From Melastoma dodecandrum (Eukaryota > Streptophyta > Magnoliopsida > Myrtales > Melastomataceae), in assembly GCA_029817715.1 (NCBI GenBank), contig JARUPY010000083.1, forward strand, positions 3,906,001 to 3,970,000: DNA of 64,000 bases, given 5' to 3'. Below, in pieces: positions 44,866 to 56,978 of this stretch. A model generated the notes under the pieces. That model was not told the origin of the DNA. It saw nothing but the letters and a program-made list of their open reading frames with translations, and did no database searches. The position numbers were made by a program, and so were the translations under genes. The stretch's first letter is position 1. Every line of letters begins with the position of its first letter.

Positions 44866-46483
44866 ATGGCAACTTCCATACCCTCGACACTTCATCTCCG
44901 GAAACCGGCCCCGTCTACGACTCCGACACCGCATTCAATACTCTCGAGCCTATACAAACGTCCTCCGTCAACATTCGCCTGCTCGGCGAAGAAGAGAATC
45001 GGCTTCTTCGACCAGATCCTGGATTATATAGAAGGTACTGCTGCTGTGTCGTTTCTTTCCTGTGCCACGTCGGCCTGTTGTATACCTGAAGCTTTGATTT
45101 GTTGTGTCTGGTTGGGGTGGCACAGGAGGCCCTAAGTTGAGGAAATGGTACGGGGCGCCCGATCTTCTCCTGAAGGACGGAACGGATGCGGACGAGGAGG
45201 ATGAGTACCGAGGTTCGGTATAGGGAATTCTACCGTTAGAATGTTTATGTTAGTACTGTTCTATGAATATTGCTCGGTGCGTTTTCTGTGATTTTTTTGG
45301 GATGGGACTGATCTTAGGGGATGTGGTGAGGGATGCTGTCTTGGTTGCTGACGGAGACAGCGATGTTGGTCAGGTTCGATTCTGTACTTGGTGGATGATA
45401 TCTGCAGAATATCCCATAGCTTTGGATAGTTCTCGCAGTATCTGATCATTACTGCTGTTCTAGCATGAATAGATGGTTATCCTTTCCTTGATTGTTAAGA
45501 GAACAAAAGTGAAGGCGCTGGTGAGAGATGAGCGTGCGGCGAAAGAAGCATTTGGAGATTACGTTGAGGTTAGCTAAGATTACGAAAAATAACCTTCGAA
45601 TAAACAGCAGCTTACTTCGAGATACCTAAGGCAACCACTTGTGGTTTTGCGCGAAAAGTCAGTGTCTGGAGATACAAGTGATAAGCAAGTCCTGAATCGA
45701 GCTCTCCGAGGGGTTCGTGCCATCATATGTCCGAAGGTACAAACTGGTTCTATTCTCGAGCCAGATGTTGTTGTGATAGGAAAAAGGAATCAGGAGAATT
45801 CCTCTCTTACAGGAAGGTTTTTTGTCTGATGTTGAGAGCCTGAAAGGAATTGAGCATGTGATTCTTCTATCTCAGGTATATTCTCTTCAAGAACTGGCTT
45901 TGGGCATTCATCGAATCCATGGCAACATGGAGGTGTATTTGCGTTTTGACGATTGATTAGGCCACAGTTGTCTGTTTATGAAGGTGTGATCGGCATGCAA
46001 TCTGTTATGAAAGCAAATGCTCGGAAACTGGCCAAGCAGGAAGAATCAAAACTTCTTGCTTCTGGTGTTCCTTGTACTATTATTAGGGCGGGAATGCTGC
46101 AGGACATGCAGGGCGAAGGGCAAGGATTCTGCTTTGACGAGGTGGACGGGTGTTTGCAGTATCATCTGCAATGTAGTCGTATCGAGATAAATCTGTCAAG
46201 TCCTGAAAAGTTCTCAAATGTTCCCTCAGGGCTGTGCTAGGAAGGGAATGCTTGGCAAGGAGGATGCAGCAATGATCTGCGTAGAAGCACTTGATGTCGT
46301 TCCTCGAATAGGATTTGTTCTCGAGGTTGGCATAATTATCAGCGAACTTCATTTTCACTTTTAAGGATGTTGCAGTCGCGGTTTCACTATCAGCTGACAA
46401 CGCTGCAGGTTGCTGCTGGACAAGAGAAGGTCGACGATTGGGGTCGTCGCTTGGCCGAGCTGATGGAGAAAGGCGGAGTATAG
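44866..46483 (+). CDS. Plastid NAD(P)-binding Rossmann-fold (NmrA/SDR-like) protein
   Basis: Predicted chloroplast atypical short-chain dehydrogenase of 297 residues. Nine exons: 44866-45034, 45126-45212, 45318-45373, 45473-45568, 45659-45736, 45813-45875, 45968-46141, 46230-46325 and 46409-46483, all in phase. The Ser/Pro/Thr-rich N-terminus (MATSIPSTLHLRKPAPSTT) fits a transit peptide. Conserved blocks: FFDQILDYIEGGPKLRKWYG, AVLVADGDSDVGQMVILSLI (degenerate GxxGxxG nucleotide site), KALVRDERAAKEAFGDYVE, HVILLSQLSVYEG, VPCTIIRAGMLQDM and GMLGKEDAAMICVEAL. It resembles Arabidopsis AT1G72640 (from memory). The glycine motif is weak (DGDSDVG), so cofactor binding is inferred, and the substrate is unknown. 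No lesion seen. Confidence 0.88.
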
Positions 46484-49400
46484 CCACCATCCGTTTTCTT
46501 TGCAAGTCTTGTAGCAAAGTAATGTAGCTGTAAACAATCCAAAACTGATTTTGGACATCTAACGGTGATGATTGATCGAGAAATGATTACAATAAAGTTA
46601 GTCGTTACGACCAAATATAAATAGATAAAGCGAACTGTGATGGCTACAGGGGCGAAACCATCAGAAGTTAGATGTCCAATTAAGATGACCTACCCCAACT
46701 TGCGCGACCGGGGCAGCTACAGCCACACCCACGCCGAGGGGTTCAAATGGTGAGCATTAGGGATAGCAGACGGGGGTGCCTGAGGAGAAGGATGGTATGG
46801 ACTAGGAAATTGCATAGGCGAGAGGATTGAGGGGCTCCCGAATTGAAGGAAGCGTGACTGGCATGCGGAATGTAAGCAGCATGAGGGGATGCCTGCCCCA
46901 GTAGGTTGTAGAATTGGCCAGACTGCATCCCTGGTACGTCTCTTGGAGTTTGTATCCATATTTCGGATGCCTCGTGGTAAAAAATCGAGTGCTCACTCAA
47001 CAAAGGGAAACATTTATGAGCAAAATGTAAGTTTGCAATAAATCATACCTGTGGATTTGGGATGTACAAGCTGCTGTCTTTGTACTTGACACGAGACGAA
47101 TCATCGATCCCGGCAGCATTCCCAACAATGCCAGCCGAATTCACAGAATAACCGACGTGATTGACAAAGTTACCGAACCCAGTAGGGCTGCTGCCTGGAA
47201 CAGGCTTAAACTGCCGCATTCCATATTTAAGGGTACCAGCGTTAATATGAAAGGCAGCTCCATGCATCAACATGTAACTGTTGCCACTGGATGGATGAGG
47301 ATACGCTGGGTTCCCCGAGTAACCGGGAACAGCCATGGGGGACATGTAGACGGGTGATACGAATTGTCGGCATGGCATCATATTAGCAAAGTGAGAAACA
47401 TGGACCGGAGGATCAATTTGGATCAGGGCTTGTGCTTGTGCTGCTTGTCGTCTCAAGGACATAGTCGTTGCCGGCAAGTTGTTTGCCATGTGCGAGGTCA
47501 ATGCCTGGGTGAATTAAACATCATACTGTCAATAAGAATTGTCTTGTATATAAAAGTTTCTACCGTGTGATCTAAGAAGACCTAAAGGTGGTGGCAGAGA
47601 TTTACCTCTTGAGATGGTGGGCCTTGCATCTGAACAGGTTCGTCCATGGATGTTCTGAAGTAGGCTATATCATACCCAGCTGGAGCTTCATACCCCTGTG
47701 AAGACGATGCAAATAAGGCTGAGAAAAATGTATTACAAGAAAAACCCAACAGTTTATGGTTGTAATTGACTAACCAAGAAATTGGACATTTCAGGAGGAT
47801 CTCGTTGCAGCTGCTGTGACTCAGAAGGAGAAGAGGACCTACCACTATCCCTAACCAGGCCAATTAAACCCGTGACCAGATTCTCAGGAACTGTTGCCTT
47901 TTTCTTGGGCAATGAACTCTCAGATGATGCAGGTGATGTTGGAGATTCCAAACTAGAATTCCTGGCCTGATCCTCAATCAAATCAGCCTGCTTACCACCG
48001 GAATCATCATCATCACAGGAAGTTGGATCTTATTCTGGCAAACTGCAATTATAAGTCACAGACCAAATTATTGCACGCAGATAGCACAGGGGACCAAGGG
48101 TGCCAAATGTACAGTGAATACAGATAGACCATCTGCTGGGGCCAATATAGAAAATACTGACATAACGCAGAATCTCAATCCCAGTCAATCACATTCTGAG
48201 CAACACTTAATATTAACCACCATGCACAAGTTAACAGACCTTGCAGAGATCTCCCCTTTAAAATCATCCTTGGCAACTCCATGCACAAAATTTTTAACAG
48301 AATCAAGCTCCTTGCCAAAACTGTCAAATGTCAGCTGATAGCGTTCTGCATCAGGGACTTTGATGTGGTGGGCAATTATTACATTCCGATTTTCATGCAC
48401 GTTTAACTCTGGAAGCCTATCTGACAACTTCACAGTCTCAGCATTAACTTCCTTTGAGTTATTAAGCGGCGATGAGATAGATTTCTGGGGAGTTCCAATT
48501 ATGCCTGGGCTAGCGAGGTTCGCCTTCACCACAGACTTCGGTTTCCATTCTTTAACAGGTTGAGAAGCTGCATTGAGATAAGATGTCAGTGGCAAATCAA
48601 ATGCTGTCATGTAGTAAAAATAGCATGGGGCCATCATCCCTATTCTTATAGCTCCACTCAAGTACTTCAGTTTTAACTACTACCTATTAAGAATGAATAA
48701 TTGAAGAACAACAGGGACAATTCCGATTCTATGTAGAAATGTTAGAAAAGGTTGCCAACTGGCAACTCGACCTACACAATAAAATAACCCTTAACTGTTT
48801 CTGGTTTTAATCCTTCCCATAAACAATTTAAAAACAATATTATCCTCATTTACTTCTCATGAAGATTTTGCTCCAAATGAAACATGTACCTTTAAGATTA
48901 CCCCCGATATGGTTTGGTTTTCCAGCATACTGATTTGTCAGCAATGATCTGCTGCCTGATGAAGAAGATGCAACAGATTGCATTGAACCATTCTGAGAAC
49001 AAGCTGTTCTGTCTTAGCAGCTGATACAGAATGTAATGAACCAGGAGAATCAGCAATTCCTGCCGTCAGATTTGGAGAAGTAGAACGATCCAAAGAATGT
49101 TTTGTGGAATCCTCCGCTGCCTGCCGACGCCCACCTACAACCCCAACATCACGCTTAATAGCTCCAACCACAGAAGATGATCTGGAATCAGGAGATGGAA
49201 CATGAACAGGATCTGTGGAAGAGGAGTAAAGCCCAACCGAGGGATTGTTTGATCCCAAGCTTATAGGCTGAGACTGGGAATGGTCTGATTTCACATCATG
49301 CACATGCGAAACTGAGCTAGAGACAGTTGCCCTGTCCCTTTCAACTGCTTTATCAGAACTTCCACTTGAAATGGATGAAGATAAACTCTTAATGTGATTA

Positions 49401-52246
49401 ACAGCATCTTCTTAAGACGCACGAGAATGATTATGGTCAGCCAACAGCTTTTGAACAGTTGATCTTCCTGCTGATCTATAGGAGAACAAAACCATTAATA
49501 TTTCCCACCCGAAAGTATTCTAAAATATGAAAATCCTTCAAAGATAAACAGTAATATTAACCATTCATTCAGCAGATGCAGATATAGCATAGAATGCACT
49601 TAATGTCTGCTATTTCTCAGTTTCGTGAAAATGGGAATTCTATTAGTGTTCTGTATACAAGGGAAAACCACAAAAGTTAACTTACCACAGTCTAGATATT
49701 CAATATTAAATAAAGGACATAGAATGAAAATTGTTCCATTAATTACGGAACTTCTTATAGAGAATATGAATAAGCATGTCCAGTGGAGAGTACTACTTCA
49801 TATACACTACGTAACTACTGACACCACTAAAAACTGAACCATCTTTCAAGATCAATACACAAAAAAGAAAATCAAAACCTCACCCTCTTTCAGTCATTTT
49901 AGATCCTACGCCGTCGGAGGAGAATGGTGGCTGCTGCGAGGCAGACTCTGAGTCTCTGGTTGGATTTGGGACAGCTCTATATCCCTCACAATGCGGAACT
50001 CTTTGCTTGTGGCTGTGTCAAAGTAAATCTAACCCATCAGCAATAATCATACGTAAATACAAACTAAAACAAGAAATCCAGATAAACAAGACAATAAAAA
50101 CACATCATGCTAAGCAGGAATATTACTCCAACAAGACAAAAATAAAGAAACCTTGGCAGGAAAATAGTCAGCTTAGTTATCCGATGGACAAGAATTGTAC
50201 ACGACATGATCAAAGTTCACATGTTGAGCAATCATGTACACTACATTGATACCTAGCTTAAGGAAAGTAACAGGGAGTGAATTCCTAGTTCAATAAAAAA
50301 AACCATGGCAATCCCACATTTTCAATGCCCATAAAATATATAATAAACACGATACTAGAGGCAGTAAATAAGGGAAAAAATCATATACCTGGTAAAACAT
50401 TTCGTGCAGTTCCTGCATGTTGTGGCAGATAACTCCTCGAATAATCTCTGCGAAAATTGGTTGCAACTTGCACTGAGAACTTCATTTTCTGATCATAATT
50501 TTCAGGAGGGTTTGGTAGATTGAAAGCATCTGGTGCTGTTGCATTCTGGAAAACGAGCTGATTCAGGTTCCAATACACTCATAACAGAACAAGAGGTTAT
50601 TTAAAAGCCAAAAAGGACAAACAGATAAAATCATTCCCCATCAACCAGTACCTCTTTTTTCCTGTCTTTTTTTCTTCTTACTTCATGAAACGGATCTGCA
50701 GAATAAAATCATTGAGCAATTTTATCATCGAAGACAAAGCTCATTAAGAACACAATCGGGGATTATACCTAAATAGACAATTCCACTACATTATATTTGG
50801 AATAAAAGGAATTTTCATATCCCCTTTGCCCAACGACCAATAAAGCTAGGGACTCTCACTGGTGTTTGAGCAATGTAGTCCCGTTTCTCACCAAAATTAG
50901 AGCAAAACCCAGGGAATATCACTGGGATACGGACATTGATGCACGGATTCTAGCCAATTTGTTAGCAAAGTCGGACTCTAGCCCATGTAAGGCCTGCAAT
51001 GTCACTTTAATCTCATCCTCCGCACGTTCTTGATACTTGTTAACCTCTTCTTCTGTTTCCTCCTCTTCCTCATCCTCAGATTCTACAATCAATGAGTAAT
51101 ATTGTCTTCTACTGCACTTATGCCCTCTAGTGAAGGGTTCATTACATCCAAAGCATAAGCCCTTCAACCTTCGCTCTTCTACTTCTTCCTGGCTCAGTCT
51201 TCTTCTGCCAGGGACAGTGGTCGGAACAGATGTGACAGTTGGTCCCTTTCTACCCTCCCAATGTTTCTCTCCATTGTTCCCCTGCATTCCTCTTCTTCCC
51301 GGAACAAACTCCCTTCTGGTGTGACTGTTGTTGAAGATGGGGTATTGTACTGAAGCTCTGTTAAACATCCTGGTAGGTCTGGTTCCCATGGAATTGTCCC
51401 CTTCTATTGGCACATCTGGAGCCAACAATCTCGCACTACCTTGCACACTCAACAAATCTGTTGGCCTCAATAACCACAATGTGTTTCTATACTCCTCCTT
51501 CAATCCATTCACAAAAAGACTCACCTGAAACTCCATTGGAACATCCATTCTTTCCAAAACCTTCCTCAAACATCTGTCAAACTCCTCCATATACGCATAC
51601 AAATTCTCAAACTTCCCTTCCTGCTTCAAATTCTTCATCCTCCCCATGGGGTCCTCAAAGACTTCCTTCCCGAATCTCCTGGCTACAGCAGTAATGTATT
51701 CTTCCCATCCCGGGTAATCCTGACTTCCCTTATTGCGGATGTACGTATAATGCCACTGTAAGGCAGCTCCATTCATGTACAAGGCCGCCAACTTTACCTT
51801 CCTGTTCTCTGGAACACACTCAAGCTCGAAATACCTTTGACTCTTATACAGTCAGTCATCCAAGTTAGAACCATCAAAGTCAGGGAATTCGACCTTGGGC
51901 ATGGGATAATACGACAATTCTTCCTTGGCTACTGGTGAGTTAATTTGGACCCTCTTGTAAGAAGCTTGCTCCTTGCCCCTTCTATCCATCATAGTTTCTT
52001 GAGTCGCACTCTTGGACAATTCCTCCCCAATCTCCTTTCTACCATCTGTAGGAAGCTTACTCATAGCCGCAGTTAACTGTCCCTGCATCGTCTCCCATCT
52101 CAACTCAGTTTGCGTTTGCATTTCCTTCATCTGTGTAGTAAATCTCTCCATTCAGTCCTCCAACTCTCCCACTAACGCCTGACTCGCATCCTGGTCTTTT
52201 TTTAACTCGAGCCACCTCGTCTCCACCATGGTAGCCAGAGTTTGCT

Positions 52247-52260
52247 TGCTCTGATACCCT
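52247..52260 (-). other. Primer-binding site of the gypsy element (initiator tRNA-Met type)
   Basis: GGGTATCAGAGC immediately inside the LTR on the minus strand. It matches the common plant PBS TGGTATCAGAGC at all but one position. Confidence 0.75.
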
Positions 52261-53307
52261 TGATGCAGGATATCCACGCAACAATTCACTCACACGCACA
52301 GACACTCGAACACACAACAAATAATACCAGAACAGCTTCCTAATTCACCCGATCATTCACTAAAGTACGTAAACAACTGTCAGAATACAGCCATCAACCC
52401 CGACAGCCCAAGCCAGACAATATTCAGCCACTCCTTCCGCCTCAAGCGCAATTCTAAGTCACCGGATATCTAACTGTTTTTCCCAGCGTCCCCCGCCATT
52501 GTTCTTATAGACACCAGGATAGGCCTGGGCCTTACCACCCACACTAAAGCCCTGTACAAGCCCACCCATGTATTATTCTCCAAGGCCTTGTAACACAAGC
52601 AGCAACCTTCCCCTCACAGAGCCCCTGAACCCACCCCAGAAGTTGCCACTCGTCACTCTCGCGGCAGTCAATAATCCTCCCATGCTGATCACCAAGAGCT
52701 CTAACGCCACAGTCCCGAGAAAATAGGATAGCAAACGCACAACGCCTATACAAACCTTGATTGAGCAACTTCTGAGCGGTCTCGGTGATGCAACTAAACA
52801 GGATGTAATAGCTGAATCTCTCCGAAAAACAATACAGAGTCATAGCTCAACAAAAACACCAGCTCACTACACCGCTCAATACTACCCAGATAGTCGGAGC
52901 TCTCCGAATTACCCTAATTCCCGTCATACCCCGTAACCTCTCCACCTCCACCACTGTCACGCCTTCCCATTCCCTCACAACTAAATTCTGTTTCTTCCCC
53001 TTCTGCCGATGTCCCCCTCTGCTCCCATTCTGTTGGGGACCCCCTTTTTCTTCATCTTGGTGCTTCTTCTCCCATGCTTCACTCAATCGTCCTCCAATTC
53101 TCCCTTCGTAATCAGTCTGGTCCTCCAAAGATTCTTCCTTCTCTGCACCAGCAGCCCAACCTCCTTCTTTCGGCTCAACAGCCCATTCTTCCTTCGTAGC
53201 ATCGGCCCCGTCCTTCGCGTCAGCCCGGCCCTCCTCTAACTGGCTCATTTGAACCAGAAACGGTCGGCAAACGTTTTTCCCGCCATCCTCACTGTCTAAA
53301 TGCATCA
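52261..53307 (-). repeat. 5' LTR of the gypsy element
   Basis: 1,047 bp with perfect 7-bp inverted termini (TGATGCA ... TGCATCA). One end abuts GIP1-like coding sequence after DPNET; the other abuts the primer-binding site. The element-side flank GTCTC (53308-53312, plus strand) is the expected position of one target duplication copy. The second copy was not found. Confidence 0.8.
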
Positions 53308-53519
53308 GTCTCGTTAGGATCCACGTTACTCTCCTTGAGAGCGGCGTAAATCTCGTCGTTCGAGTGGTCCTTCACGATCTCCTTGATGGACTGTATGGTG
53401 TTCCGCACCTTCTCCGACAGCGCCCAGTACGCCATACCCCCTCCTCCGCCGTGGCCGGCCTTCGAGCCGCCGCCAGCGTTGTTGGTCACCATGTCCCTGT
53501 CCGGTGGCTCGATCGGCAC

Positions 53520-54300
53520 TCGATGGAGTCAAAACGGGGGGTTAACCGCGGTCTGTTAGGTTAAACCCTAGGAGAGAGAAATATGGTGGGTTTGGCGCTG
53601 GTTGAATTCAGGCGCTTTGATTGGTGGTCGCGCGCGGGGGTTGGGGACTAAAAATTGGGAGGGAAGGGTTTGCGAATGTGATTTATTGAGAAGGAACGGC
53701 CGATCCCGAGGGTTTTTCAAAGCCGGGCCTAAAAAATCTAAAATAGGGCCAGATGCCGCTTTGCTCTTCAATTAAAGATGAAAATAAACGAAATTAGCCT
53801 GACTCCGCCTACCTTCCACCGAAACCTCCTTCCCTTCCCAATCGACCCCGCACTCCGCTCTCTAACCGCCGGACTCCGCCCTCCGATCTCCGTCGTCCGC
53901 CCGCCAAATTGCTGCCTCCCGCTTCCTGATACCTTGGCCGAGAACCTGGCCCTCTACTGTCCTGCCGAACTCCGAGGTATTGCTCCGCGAATCTGGGGCC
54001 GGTTTTTTTTATCTTGTGTGGTCGGTGTTCTGTAGTTGGAGGAAGATTCGTAGGGTTAGTGATGTTCGGAGCTGTTGATTGTCTAGGTAAGAGGTCAGAA
54101 AAGGCTTGGGCGTTGTGGGATTTCGACGATTCCGTTATTATTGGGGGTAATAGAGAGTGCTCGGGGCAGATTGTGAGGGTCTGGAATTTCGCAATCTTGT
54201 CAGAGAGAATCAGAATGTAGTGCTATTGACATCAGGTAATAAGGGAAAGGATACATACTTGATGAATAAGGGGAAGATGAGATCAAAGATGCGCAAAATA
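53520..54300 (+). other. Divergent region with a possible unidentified first exon
   Basis: A 53778-start frame (MKINEISLTPPTFHRN ... LPDTLAENLALYCPAELRG) ends at a good donor (GAG|GTATTG, about 53975). It lies 258 bp from the GIP1-like start on the opposite strand. The peptide matches no family I recognise and no continuing exon was identified. It could be the first exon of a decayed gene. Confidence 0.3.
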
Positions 54301-55075
54301 GGATCATTTGGTTTGATCAGGATGGCATGCTGAGGTCACCGAGCTTTGGGAAGATGATGAACGCAATTAGAAAATATTGCCCGAACTTATGGTTAAATTT
54401 CTCAATGGTTGCTCACACGAAGGAACCAATAAAAGACCACGTGGAATGTTGGTCCAAATATGGTAGTTCAATAATGTATAATGGATGGACAGACGAAAGG
54501 GGTACAAGTTTGATAAAAGGGCAACATGTTTCTCAAATCTATTGATGCTTCTGCCTATTAAAAAATAGGAGAAATATTATTTGAATAGATAGATAATTTC
54601 ATGGAGGAAAACTAGAGAGAAAATGTGGTATAGATCATTACCAACAACTGAAGTAAGTATGAAATGGCGGGTAAGACACGTTTTTAGTTTTAAACCTTTG
54701 TTTCATATCAAGTTTTTTCTATTACTAAAGCATCGAATTTTATAATGAAAATAGGAAAGTTCCTTCAGACTAAGTGAAAACATTTGTATTGTACACTTTG
54801 TGCAACTTATTGCATTGACTTGATGCTAGAAGATATTGAAGAGATTTCACGAGTAAAGATACCGCTGAACAAGCCATTTCTTAGTGGGATTTATATATAA
54901 TCACGATAGTGTCTTGAACATCATGAGATCATATACAAAGAAGAAGGAATTGATCCGACATGGAGTTACCAGATTTATAACGACGTTTCTCATGTTGCAG
55001 AGGCTTTATTTGCTGAAGAGTAACTTAAGAAAGAGGTTTGTATCACAAGAATGAGATCTTGGAAAACTTGTTGTC
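54300..55075 (+). mobile_element. hAT transposase fragment (DUF659 type), decayed
   Basis: Several frame-shifted blocks match plant hAT transposases: SSIMYNGWTDERGTSLI (the D/NGWTD motif), CATYCIDLMLEDIEEISRVK, then KELIRHGVTRFITTFLMLQR (the TRF motif) and KRFVSQEW. The BED zinc finger and the C-terminal dimerisation domain are absent, and the blocks are separated by stops. Terminal repeats were not found. Confidence 0.78.
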
Positions 55076-55379
55076 ATCCTATTGTCGTGATCCGTTCATC
55101 TTTCTTAAATTACTCTTCAGCACAATGCAACGTGAGAGGTGAAACTGCTTTTGGAGATATTTGCTTGCTGATACTTTTTCAAGTCTTACGAAGATGTGGA
55201 AATTCCAACGTTTTGCTGTATATAGCTTCAAAAAAACCCAGAGCACGACTAGGATTATTTAGTTACAATCTAAGAAACGCTAGATATTTTGACGAGAGAC
55301 TGAAATTTTTTGTTCTTTTCTGTACATTTTTTACACTACCTTTTCTTAGCAGATTCACGTTCATCCTCTGGTGGAGTGG

Positions 55380-56625
55380 ACACGATGACCCTCATAATGG
55401 AGATGTTAAAATGACCTCAACTTCTAAAGTCACAATTTCCCAGCCTACTTGTGTCTCCATAAAGGAGCAGAATAAGAAAAATTTTCCTGGCGATCCGCCT
55501 TTAACTCAAGGAATACCTGGGGAACGTGTATAGAATCGTGTATAGAATCTCATGGACGGCCTGGTAGTTCTGCATTGTCAACTTCTGATCACCCGGTTTG
55601 TGGTTCAGCTGCTGTTGGTGCTCAATGACTCCCAGTTCATCAGTAGGGTCTCTATCATCTGAAAAGTCGACTTTAAACTCTAATGTCAAGGTTTATTTTC
55701 AATCATTTATAGTTCCGTGTCAACTTACTGAACTGAAGCCGATGTTAGTTGATCATCTCGTTAGACTTATAACCTCTACTTGCCTCTTAAGATTGGCTGA
55801 CCTAACATATAACTTGTTTCAGGAATTCAAGCTTAATCCTAATGCCAAAAGCTTTGTTCCATCTCAAGCACCTGTGAGACCTATGTCACCCATTGCTTAA
55901 AGCTAGTTTTGCTTTACGGCAAATCTTTCTGGGTTACCCCAAATGCACGCTATACCTGTTGGAGATGGAGTGAGTATTCTCTTTCTGCTATATCATCTCT
56001 GGAAGCTGACACTGATTTGCTTTTGAGGTCTGATTTAGCTGATAATTGTAACGAAGATTAAGAAAATCCCTGCAAGGGACAATCACTCGCAATTAATCTA
56101 GGATTAGTCTTTGTTACCTTTTCTGGTCGGTGTTCTGTTGTTCTCCATCATATGAAATGGGTATGACTTGGTAATTGGTGTGGAATCTTTTGACGATGAG
56201 GCACCTTTTGAGTTTTCAGGGACATAACTCAGGGTTTCCATCTTAGTGCTCCTAACTTGGGGGGTAATTTGAATCAATTGTAGCTCGGGCCATTCATAGA
56301 ACATCAACCAGTCATATTTAACCCTCCGGTTGCGCCGGTGCAAACACCTCCAGCATATTTTCCCCGAGCTGGACCTCACGTATGCTTGTACCCCTCTTAA
56401 GTCTTTTTACGTATCTTCACAAAAAATGAAAAGAAGAGCAGTCACCGCATGAGATCTTTCAATTGACTCTGTGTGCCTCAGTAAGTCTCTTTGTGAATTC
56501 TGTTATCCAATCCTCACATAGTTTTTCTGTTTGATGTGCAGTATTGACAACCCACACTTATTGGGCACCCGGGACGATATCCTTATATGATACACCAAGC
56601 CTTCCACCGGTGAGTCGCCGTGCCC
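55380..56625 (+). pseudogene. Ataxin-2-like CID3/CID4 gene remnant with PAM2 motif
   Basis: CID3/CID4 (ataxin-2 homologues) bind the poly(A)-binding protein through a PAM2 peptide. Recognisable pieces in order: GRPGSS near 55560; TPSSSVGSLSSEKSTLN (55626-55690), followed by a GT donor; EFKLNPNAKSFVPSQAPVRP (55823-55881), the PAM2 core LNPNAKxF; ANLSGLPQMHAIPVGDG (about 55920-55972); EHQPVIFNPPVAPVQTPPAY (about 56305-56365); and GHPGRYPYMIHQAFH (about 56560-56600). Order and spacing match CID4, but stops and frameshifts interrupt them (in-frame TGA after VGAQ, TAA after SPIA). The N-terminal Lsm/LsmAD half was not found; the hAT fragment lies in its place. Confidence 0.72.
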
Positions 56626-56978
56626 CGATCATTAACTTGTTCTAGCTGAAGAGACTTAACCCCCGTGTTGAAGAAACTTGGGAGGTTTCTTGCGTCTATA
56701 GTCCCATTTTTTTCACTAGCAAGTTTTCTTTCCCTTTTCTTCTTACATTCCAATGCCGAATCCTCAGTGTACATACCCGAAAAGAATGAAGAATAGAAAG
56801 ACCGGCGACAATCGCCGTCGTGTGTAAATAGTCTGTGTACATTGGTAGTGTTTAACATATGCATTAGCAAGAAAACCACAGCAATCAATCAACCCACTCA
56901 ATCACCTTCCCCCAAAACAAAACAACCCCTCCGGACAAAAGGAAGAAACATAAGAACAAAACCACAACAAATGAAGTT
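56626..56978. other. Convergent spacer before the DUF761 gene
   Basis: 3' flanks of the CID4-like remnant and the DUF761 gene. No feature recognised. Confidence 0.4.

Larger units (their letters stand above)
50860..53307 (-). mobile_element. 5' half of a Ty3/gypsy element in GIP1-like exon 1
   Basis: Read on the minus strand: LTR (53307-52261), a primer-binding site and gag. Gag (from about 52150 to 50919) has the retrotransposon gag core (ALYMNGAALQWHYTYIR, FENLYAYMEEFDRCLRKVLE) and a zinc knuckle (CFGCNEPFTRGHKC). A stop near 51852 separates its first part from the 290-codon block, so it is broken. No protease, RT or integrase and no 3' LTR were found before GIP1-like sequence resumes near 50695. 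The 3' half was lost, probably with adjoining gene sequence. Confidence 0.85.
46661..53519 (-). pseudogene. GBF-interacting protein 1-like (GIP1_N/DUF1296) gene, disrupted
   Basis: GIP1-family proteins are nuclear co-factors that enhance G-box-factor DNA binding. The first exon (53519-53308) encodes an N-terminal Gly-rich stretch and the GIP1_N UBA-like helix region (VRNTIQSIKEIVKDHSNDEI, ALKESNVDPNET). It is cut there by a gypsy LTR. The next recognisable exon (50695-50652, PFHEVRRKKDRKKE) lies beyond the element, and the expected AQKLL-type codons are gone. Later exons show VHVPSPDSRSSSVVGAIKRD, EWKPKSV, NVIIAHHIKVPDAERYQLTF, SPTSPASSESSLPKKK, YDIAYFRTSMDEP, FGNFVNHVGY and ASEIWIQTPRDVPGMQSGQF. 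Frameshifts occur near 49000 (before SQNGSMQSVASSSSGSRS), 46800-46840 and 46690. The conserved end GHLNWTSNF plus TGA survives out of frame at 46661-46690. Several lesions plus the insertion make it a pseudogene. Confidence 0.85.
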
